This document shows positions 56,461 to 64,000 of a stretch of 64,000 bases of DNA, piece after piece. Source of the stretch: Rhizophagus irregularis (lineage: Eukaryota > Glomeromycota > Glomeromycetes > Glomerales > Glomeraceae); NCBI RefSeq assembly GCF_026210795.1, contig NC_089436.1, forward strand, positions 3,038,001-3,102,000, in the 5' to 3' direction. The position numbers were made by a program, and so were the translations under genes. Every line of letters starts with the position of its first letter. Position 1 is the first letter of the stretch. The notes below the pieces were generated by a model. The model did not search any database, was not told where the DNA came from, and worked only from the letters and a program-made list of their open reading frames with translations.

Positions 56461-58524
56461 TTATATCATACAATCCAAATGCTCTGAGTCATCTTTAAAT
56501 AAAATTTCAGTAAGGTTGCGACTTGTATAATATGCTTGTGGATGAGATTGTACAATAGAAATATTAGTTTGTTCTTGTACTGAATTATCGCTTACTTTTA
56601 CAAATTCAGACATATCACTTCTAAATTTGCTATCAATATTAGGTACATTTCTTCTATAATCTCCATCTCTATTTGTTCTATAATATTCGTCAATACATTT
56701 AATCCATTCAGAAATTTTATATTCAAGCTCTGTTATGGTTGGTCTATTGGAAGGATTTGAATCCCAACATTTTGTCATCAAATCTACATAACATTGTGGA
56801 GTATTTTTATTAATTTTAGGACGCTCACCTTCACAAATACTTAAACTAAGTTCAAGATCATGTGCTTCATGATCAAATGGGGGAATACCTGATGTAAATT
56901 CCCACATTATCATTGAAAAACTATAAATATCACTTGCTGGAGTATAAGGTTCTTTTCTTATTATTTCGGGTGCCATATAAGGTAAAACTCCATAAATTTC
57001 ATTATCAATTTTATCAGAATTTTGTAAATCATTTATAGGTTTACATAACCCTAAATCAATAATAAATATCTCATTATAATCATCTGATACTAAAATATTA
57101 CCATCATGAAAATCACCATGAGTTAAACTTGATTCATGAATTACTTTAAGTCCCAATATAATATTTTTCAATAATTGTAACCTATCTTGCCACTTAAATT
57201 TAATTATATTAGGTAAACATTTTCTTATATTTCCTTTTTTTGCATAACTCATTACTATTATATAGTTTAAATTATATGGATCTTGGGTAATTCCAAAGAA
57301 TTGAATAAATTTTGAAAATGATTTTTTTTGACAATTATAATGATATTTCCACTATATAAATAATAAAAATAAATTATTAAATTTTGCAATAAATAAATTT
57401 ATTATTAAACATAAATACAGTACCTCATCCAGAAATTTACTATTTAAACTTGATGAATTATTAAGTATTTTAAGAATAACTTCATAGCCAGTTTGAAAGC
57501 TCCATCTATTCCATTGTTGTTTATCAAAATCCCAACTATCAATTGGTCCGTCTGACCAGATAGCTTTATTGATTTCACTAAATCCTCCTTTATCATGATA
57601 ATTAATACTTGATAATTTATTATAAGGTATCCATTCTAAAACTTCATAACAATTTTTAGCATTTAGTTGTGCTTCTTTAATAAATTCATCAACAAACTTA
57701 TTCTTACTAGTCCATTTTAAAAAATCTTGTTGAAATCGTTTAGAATTACATTGTTGGCACCATTGGTAATCAATATATGGTTGTTTACATTCATTACATA
57801 ACTCATTTTTACCAGTACTTTCTTTATTACTTTCTGCCATTTTTTGGTACCAATAAAAGGCTTTTTCTAAATTCTTTTCTATTCCTTCTCCATTTTTATA
57901 ATTCATGACTAAATTATTCATTGCTTCTTTATCACCATTTTCTACTGCTTTTTGATACCAATAAAAAGCCTTTTCTAAATTCTTTTCAACTCCTTCTCCA
58001 CTTTCATAACAATTGGCTAAATTATTCATTGCATTTTCATTACCATTTTCTGATGCTTTTTGATACCAATAAAAGGCTTTTTCAAAATCCTTTTCTATTC
58101 CTTCTCCATTGTAATAACATTTGGCTAAAATATACATTGCCTTTTCATCACCATTTTCTGCTGCTTTTTGAAACCAGTAAAAGGCTTTTTCTAAATTCTT
58201 TTCTGTCCCTTCTCCATTTTTATAACAAAAGGCTAAACCTCTTATTGCTTCTTCATTACCATTTTCTATTGCTTTTAGGAACCAGTAAAAGGCTTTTTCT
58301 AAATTCTTTTCTGTTCCCCTTCCATTATAATAACAAATGGCTAAATTATACATTGCTTCAACATAATTTTTTTCTACTAGTTCTTGAAGAAAATAAAAGA
58401 CTTTTTCTAAATTCTTTTCTGCTCCTTCTCCATTTGTATAACAAATGGCTAAACTTCTTATTGCTTCTTTATTACCATTTTCTGCTGCTTTCTGAAACCA
58501 GTAAAAGGCTTTTTCTAAATTCAT
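56461..58524 (-). CDS. Sel1-repeat/zinc-ribbon/TKL protein kinase fusion
   Basis: Two exons: 58524-57424 and 57351-56461, with a GT-AG intron of 72 bp and phase 0. From the ATG at 58524 come about seven Sel1 repeats of 36 residues (EKNLEKAFYWFQKAAENG type). Then comes a zinc ribbon C-x2-C-x9-C-x2-C (CNEC…CQQC), followed by the helical linker FVDEFIKEAQLNAKNCYEVL that precedes kinases of this group. The kinase has the Gly-loop HDKGGFSEINKAIW, the VILK lysine, the hinge IIVMSYAKKGN, the catalytic loop HGDFHDGNIL (HGD in place of HRD, catalytic Asp and Asn present), IIDLGL (DLG for DFG), YMAPE and the C-lobe CWDSNPSNRPT. Catalytic residues are intact, so activity is plausible. A polar tail of about 75 residues ends the protein. 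The Sel1 array continues upstream in broken frames, so the start may be secondary. Confidence 0.82.
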
Positions 58525-59654
58525 TTCTGTTCCTTCTCCATTGTAAAATTCTTTTCTGTTCCTTTTCCAAATTTATAATAATGATTGGCAAGAACAAACA
58601 TTGCATTGTTATCACCATTTTCTGCTGCTCTTTGAAACCAGTAAAAGGCTTTCTCTTCATTTTTTTCTGTTCCTTCTCCATTGTTATAACAAATGGCTAA
58701 ATAACTCATTGCTCCAATATGATCATTTTCTGCTGCTTTTTGATACCAGTAAAAGGCTTCTTCTAAATTCTTTTCTATTCCTTCTCCATCATAATAACAT
58801 TTGGCTAAATGTAACATTGCAACTTCATTACTATATTCTGCTGCTTTTTGATACCAGTAAAAGGCTTTTTCTAAATTCTTTTCTATTCCTTCTCCAATTT
58901 TATAACAATTGGCTAAAAAAAACATTGTTGCTTCATTATCATTTTCTGCTGCTTTTTGAAACCAGTAAAAGGCTTTTTCTAAATTTTTTTCTGTTTCTTG
59001 TCCATTATAATAATAAATGGCTAAACTATTCATTGCTTCTTCATTACCATTTTCTGCTGCTTTTTGATACTAGTAAAAGGCTTTCTTTAAGTCTTTTTCA
59101 ATTCCTTCTCCACTTTCATAACAAATGGCTAAATTATTCATTGCATTTTCATTACCATTTTCTGCTGCTTTTTGATACCAGTGAAAGGCTTTTTCTAAAT
59201 TTTTTTCAATTCCTTCTCCATTTTCATAAAAAATGGCTAAATTATTCATTGCATTGTTATCACCATTTTCTGCTGCTCTTTGAAATCAGTAAAAGGCTTT
59301 TTCCTCATTTTTTTCTGTTCCTTCTCCATTATAATAACATTTGGCTAAATATAACACTGCAACTTCATTACCATTTTCTGCTGCTTTTTGATGCCAGTGA
59401 AAGGCTTTTTCTAAATTCTTTTCTGTTCCTTCTCCATTTTCATAACAAATGGCTAAATTATTCATTGCATCTTTATTACCATTTTCTGCTGATTTTTGAA
59501 ACCAGTGAAAGGCTTTTTCTAAATTTTTTTCTGTTCCATCTCCATTGTAATAACATTTAGCTAAATTATTCATTGCATTTTCATTACCATTTTCTGCTAT
59601 TTTTTGATACCAGTAAAAAATAATATAAAGAGGAATTTTGAAAAAGCTTAGCAT
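58521..59654 (-). pseudogene. Broken 5' Sel1-repeat part of the kinase gene
   Basis: More Sel1 repeats with the same FYWYQKAAENGNE unit extend to an ATG at 59654. Three lesions separate them from the kinase: TGG to TGA at 59286-59288, TGG to TAG at 59070-59072 (both the conserved Trp of FYW), and a junction near 58,548. At that junction one repeat is cut after KGTEKN and resumes out of frame at YNGEGTEMNLEKAF, as if a repeat unit had been deleted with a net frameshift. About nine repeats are affected. Either the whole gene is dying, or translation now starts at 58524. Plus-strand frames over this array (Leu/Phe/His-rich) are only its complement. Confidence 0.78.
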
Positions 59655-62100
59655 TTTATTTATTTATTTTTTTTTTTAAGTAGTTTTTAAATACGTAAAG
59701 CTAAAGAAATTAATGACCATTATTAACTGGAATAGAAATATTTATGTCGTGCAAATATGCAAATATCATGTGCTCGGCATAATGCAGTTTAAATTAACTT
59801 AGTTTGGTTTGGATTGATGAGTAAATCTAATCATTGAACCATTATTTATTTAATAAGAGTACGTGGCCCATTTTCATCCAATTATTTGGTCCTGTGACCG
59901 ATATCCCATCCAAATGATCCAATAATATGTATACATAAATTGTGGCTGAGCTTTATCATTTTAAATTATAATTCCGGTCAAAATTTTCTGGTTAAAATTG
60001 AAAATTTTGAGTTAAATGTAACATGCACTTTTGCAATATAACACAAAGTAAAGATTCCTATTGATTTATTAAAAAAATTTCTGTTCTTTGAGTTAGATCT
60101 TCAATGGAAGTTTGTTATAAAGAAAAAAAAGAATTATTCTTTTTCATTTATCTTTTTTTTATTATAATTTTGGTTGAATTTATTTTTTTCCTTTAGAATT
60201 TGGATTTGAACTCTTTCTTAATTGTATTCATAGGTAGGAGCGGATATCTTAATGTTATTTTAGTTTAATGAATGGAATTTTTTTTCTTTAAAAAATTTTT
60301 CTTTATTTTTAAGGACATTTTGGAGATTTTACTTTTAGGGACTTTACATACATACTTTATAGGTGGAGTTCTGCCTTTTTTTACTAAATTTATTTTACTT
60401 CATATAATTTTTGGGGTTAAAGAAAAAAAAGAAGTTCTGTTGTGCTTTTAAGTAAAAAAGAGCTGAAATTACTTAATAAATTTTCTTCAAAACTGAAAGA
60501 GAAATTTTAAAGTTTTCCTAAAAAAAAAAAAAAAAAAATATTAAATATTAAATAAAATTAGTTAAAAAAGACCTAACATGATTTCCTTCTAATCTTAGGT
60601 AAGAGTTTTATGAATGGGAACATTTCATTTTTCTTGCTAACTAATTTTTCGGGAATTTCATTTTATCTCTTTTAGAGATATTTAAAATTTTTCTTTTGGA
60701 TTTCAGGTATGTGTGGGAGTTTTATTTTTTTTTTTATTAATTAACACATTTTTTTTGTTTAAAAATGCTTTATTGAAGCCTTTAAGTATGAGTTTTGTGA
60801 AGTGAAAGACTCTTTTATTCCATTACTAATATCTTTTTTTTTTTTATTAAACACATGACGTTCAGAACATTTTTAAAACACAGAACTTTTTTAAGATATT
60901 CAGAACTTTTCCTAGGATGCTCAACCCTTTTTTTAAAACATTCAGGATTTCTATTGGACATTCAAAACTTTATTCAAGACACTCAGGACTTTTTTTGAAC
61001 GCTCAAACCTTTTTTAGGAAACTTTTGGAATAATTAAAATAAAAAAATGAACATTAAACCCATAATTTTTATTATGAATGAAAAAAAGATTTTGTCTTAA
61101 TTTGAGCTGTAACCTAAAATAAAGGCAAAAAATAAAATAGTAATAGAATAAGGATATAAACTCACCCAGGTTATAAATAAAAAAAATTTTGTGATTTTCA
61201 TCTGCAAACTGTAGTCATTAACTAACAGAGCCTAAAATAAAACAAGAATGAAAGTAAGAACAGAAATAAAGTTTAAAATAAAAAAATGAGGCTTGAATTC
61301 ATCCGGAATTCACCCTTACTATGATGATAAAAGAAAAATAAAAAAAGTTCACACTTCACAAAGTAAAACATATATATACCTAAAAACTCCAATGAAGCGT
61401 TAAAATACAAAAGAGATAAGACTATCTATAAAATTCATATCTAAAACCAAGATAAGACGAAAAAATAAATATTCTTAATCAAATTAGTTAAGAAAAATAA
61501 ATACTAACACTTGTAAAGTTTATACTTAAAGTCAAAAATAAGTTTTAAAGCGTCTCAAAAAGATAAAAGTTCTGACGTGACACTGAATAAAAAAAAGAAA
61601 TGAAATTAATTAATAAAAAAATAATTTTCACAAATAAAATCGGGAAAAAAGGATTACCTTAAAACTATACGTGCGAAGATTCTGAGATAAAGTTCTGGAG
61701 CATTCCTAAAAGTGAAAATAAAAATAATAAAAAGGCAGGACTTTTATCCATAACACATGCGAATAATTAACCTGTTACTAAAATTCATACTTAGTCTCCG
61801 AAATTTTTAAAATAAAGAAAATTTATTTTTAAAAAAAAAAAATAATCCCACTATTAAACTAAATAACCAATGACTTTCCGTCCTTACTTACAAAATACAA
61901 GTTTCAAACGCCTAAATTAAAGGAAGAAAAGTTCAATATTCAAACTCTAGGGGAAAAATATAAGTCAGTTTGAGCAAAATCTATAAAACAAGGAATCGTC
62001 TAATTTTGAGAATTGATAAAATCACAACATTCACAATTTTAACGGAAATCGAATCCTTTCAAAATATTTTTAACACTACTACTATTATTTTTTAATTATA
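59655..62100. other. Gene-free AT-rich stretch
   Basis: No coding frame of note in 2.4 kb. It has A/T homopolymers, and near 60,855-61,020 a loose tandem pattern of CATTCAGAACTTTTTT-like pieces (ACATTCAAAACTTT, ACTCAGGACTTTTTT, GCTCAAACCTTTTT). Confidence 0.5.
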
Positions 62101-62252
62101 CTTTACAGAAACTTCAAGATCATAGCGATGGCTTAATGTGCAGTAACTGCATATATGTAATTTCTTTACGATTACATAATGTGGTCATTATGTATTTATA
62201 ACGCAGTTACTGCGCATTAAGCCATCGCTACGATCTTGAAGTTTCTGTAAAG
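62101..62252. mobile_element. 152 bp MITE with 50 bp inverted repeats (Tc1/mariner-like)
   Basis: The first 50 bp (62101-62150, beginning CTTTACAGAAACTTCAAGAT) and the last 50 bp (62203-62252, inverted) differ at only two positions. The element is bounded by TA on both sides (62099-62100 and 62253-62254), the duplication expected for Tc1/mariner (Stowaway-like) elements. The 52 bp loop contains its own palindrome, ACATAATG…CATTATGT. Transcribed RNA would fold into a near-perfect hairpin. The low divergence of the arms suggests recent amplification. Confidence 0.9.
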
Positions 62253-62396
62253 TATATAAATATCTTATATTAGTGTTTTATATTAATTATCGTGTTATTT
62301 AAATTTTTTTTTACAATATTGTGCTAATTAATACATTTATTGTGTTTATTTGTCAAAAAAAAAAAATTCACATTTTTTCAAAATTTAAACAAGAAA

Positions 62397-63190
62397 ATTT
62401 GGAAAACCTTAGACATCTATATACGTGAGCTGACCCATGAACTAAATCGTAAAAGGCCATCATTGCAATTAAAGCCCAAACTTTTTAAATTTAAACACAA
62501 CAACTCACCAAATGTACCAAATATAATTAAATCCAATCTGATTTCTTGTACAAGGAGAATAATAATCTAGAAGAAAGAGAAAGGTTATCCTATGATCACT
62601 CAGATAAATAAGTTATTGAATTACTAGGCTGATATCAGAACGCTCATTCACGCTTACTCAGGCACATATACCAGATTTCATCTAGACTCACAAAGAATCC
62701 CGACAAATAAGCTTATAAGCAAATTTGGAAAACCTTAGACATATACATACGTGAGCAGACCCATGAACTAAATCGTAAAAAAGCCTTCATTGCAATTTAA
62801 AGCCCAAACTTTTTAAATTTAAACACAACAACTCACCAAATGTACCAAATGTGATAAATTAAATTAAATCCGATTTCTTGCGCAAGGAGAATAATAATCT
62901 AGAATAAAGAGAAAGGTTATCCTATGATCACTCGGATAAATGAGTTATTGAATTACTAGGCTGATATCAGAACGCTCATCCACGCTTACTCAGGCACATA
63001 TACCAGATTTCATCTAGACTCACAAAGAATCCCGACAAATAAGCATAAGCAAATCTGGAAAACCTTAGACATATACATACGTGAGCAGACCCATGAACTA
63101 AATCGTAAAAAAGCCTTCATTGCAATTAAAGCCCAAACTTTTTAAATTTAAACACAATAACTCACCAAATGTACCAAATGTGATAAATAA
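62397..63190. repeat. Tandem array, unit about 328 bp, 2.4 copies
   Basis: GGAAAACCTTAGACAT marks copies at 62401, 62727 and 63057 (periods 326 and 330 bp); the third copy stops near 63,190. Copies differ by a few substitutions and 1-4 bp indels. Each unit carries the same coding-like peptide across its junction (TRFHLDSQRIPTNK, then IWKTLDIYIRE, THELNRK). Preceding it in one frame is MITRINELLNY ending in TAG. This may be an amplified fragment of a transposon gene. The 76-codon ATG frame at 62340-62570 is part of copy 1. Confidence 0.82.
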
Positions 63191-63479
63191 ATTCCTGTTG
63201 ATATTGTTATAGAACCTGGGTCTTGATGACAATGATTTGGAGATGTTATCCTTTGGTTGACTTCACTTGAGTAGGTTAGTCTAGTCTAACGTTTCTCACC
63301 TTTCTAGACTTTATCTCTATGTTGATATATTAGGAGTAATACTCATTTCTTGTTCAACATTTGTTGTCCTGATCTTGGAATAAATGGTATACCCTAGATA
63401 ATTATTTGTGTAAAAAAAAAAAAAATATTTATTTGAATGAATGAAAAAAAATACATATATGAAAATAAAATATTTTATA

Positions 63480-63740
63480 GGAAAGAATATTTATTTCTTC
63501 GTGCAATAAAAAAATAAGAATATTTATTTGCGCAAAAAAAAGTTTATTACCTTTCTCAAGAATAATAGAAAGGAAGAATATTTTTTTCGCGTAAAAAAAA
63601 AATAAAAATATTTATTTGCGCGAAAAAAAGGTTACCTTTTTCTAAAAGAGGAAAAGAATAAGAGGATATTATTTTTTCGTGCAAAAAAAAAAACAAAAAT
63701 ATTTATTTGCGCGAAAAAAGTTTGTTACCTAAAGGAGGGA
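63480..63740. repeat. Tandem array, unit about 90 bp
   Basis: Three units share GAATATTTATTTGCGC(A/G)AAAAAA followed by GTT(TA/AC)…TTACCT and an (A/G)AAGAATA tail. TATTTATTTGCGC recurs near 63,520, 63,608 and 63,702. No genes; the last 260 bp of the window is AT-rich, with GTATAATTAAACTGTA repeated near 63,885 and 63,958. Confidence 0.65.
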
Positions 63741-64000
63741 AAGAATAAGTGGATGTGTATGTGTGAAATAGGAGGATGTTTGGAATAAGAGGATGTGTAA
63801 TAAAAAAAAAAGAAAAAAGGACTGTATAAATAACAACAGTATAAGTTTGTAAGCAAAAAAATTATTCTATTTGATATAAAAAGTATAATTAAACTGTAAT
63901 AGTCTATATTTAAATGTCAGTTCGGAATTTTAATAAATTAAAATATTTGACATAAAAGGTATAATTAAACTGTATATCAGTCCTTCAAATTATCTTATAT

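Noticed and set aside
57921-59560. Long plus-strand frames of 259 and 319 codons with repeated LFLNSFLFLLH
   Set aside because: They are the antisense of the Sel1 repeat array and inherit its periodicity; the minus-strand Sel1 repeats are the real signal.
62397-63190. CRISPR-like regular repeats
   Set aside because: Only 2.4 copies of a 328 bp unit with no short direct repeats separated by unique spacers, in a eukaryotic genome; an ordinary tandem duplication.

Overview
The window reads as nuclear DNA of an early-diverging filamentous fungus, most likely an arbuscular mycorrhizal Glomeromycotina species such as a Rhizophagus. The reasons are very AT-rich intergenic DNA, short 70-95 bp GT-AG introns, long Sel1-like repeat proteins, a Sel1/zinc-ribbon/TKL kinase of the type expanded in that group, a giant RNF213-like ATPase, and dense decayed transposons. 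The organism is inferred from gene style, not from a marker gene. No rRNA, tRNA or CRISPR array was recognised.

Layout. 0-1.2 kb: an unrecognised C-terminal tail and a Gln-rich coiled-coil gene on the minus strand. 2-15.4 kb: two different non-LTR (LINE) retrotransposons head to tail on the minus strand. Element A (about 2.0-9.7 kb) has a separate zinc-knuckle ORF1 and a decayed endonuclease/reverse transcriptase ORF. An 852 bp hAT-type element with a perfect 8 bp target duplication splits that ORF. Element B (about 9.8-15.4 kb) has a small upstream ORF and a long ORF fusing a zinc knuckle, endonuclease and reverse transcriptase, itself broken. 15.9-17.5 kb: a frame-broken relic gene. 19.6-22.1 kb: a single-exon Sel1-repeat gene (858 aa). 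24.1-25.4 kb: a decayed TKL kinase. 25.7-26.4 kb: a pyrimidine-rich minisatellite.

27.6-40.4 kb is the centrepiece: a 14-exon gene whose splice junctions keep one frame to give a 3,931-residue RNF213/mysterin-like protein. It has an N-terminal CBM20-like domain and two P-loop AAA modules. The C-terminal shell aligns with the E3 part of RNF213, but no RING or RZ zinc finger is visible, and the Walker B acidic pair of the second AAA module is changed. 47.4-50.8 kb on the minus strand holds a 1,145 aa paralogue of the first Sel1 gene, so two inverted Sel1 genes flank the RNF213-like gene. 56.5-59.7 kb on the minus strand holds a Sel1/zinc-ribbon/kinase fusion gene whose 5' repeat region has two nonsense codons and a frameshift.

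The gaps hold MITEs (7.8, 46.9 and 62.1 kb), a hAT transposase fragment (55.6 kb), a G-rich quadruplex-prone tandem repeat (42.7-43.5 kb), other tandem repeats (62.4-63.2 and 63.5-63.7 kb) and dispersed repeat pairs. Sel1 arrays, TKL kinases and RNF213-like ATPases are all plausible signalling or innate-defence components. Their grouping here is suggestive only; nothing in the sequence proves a shared pathway.
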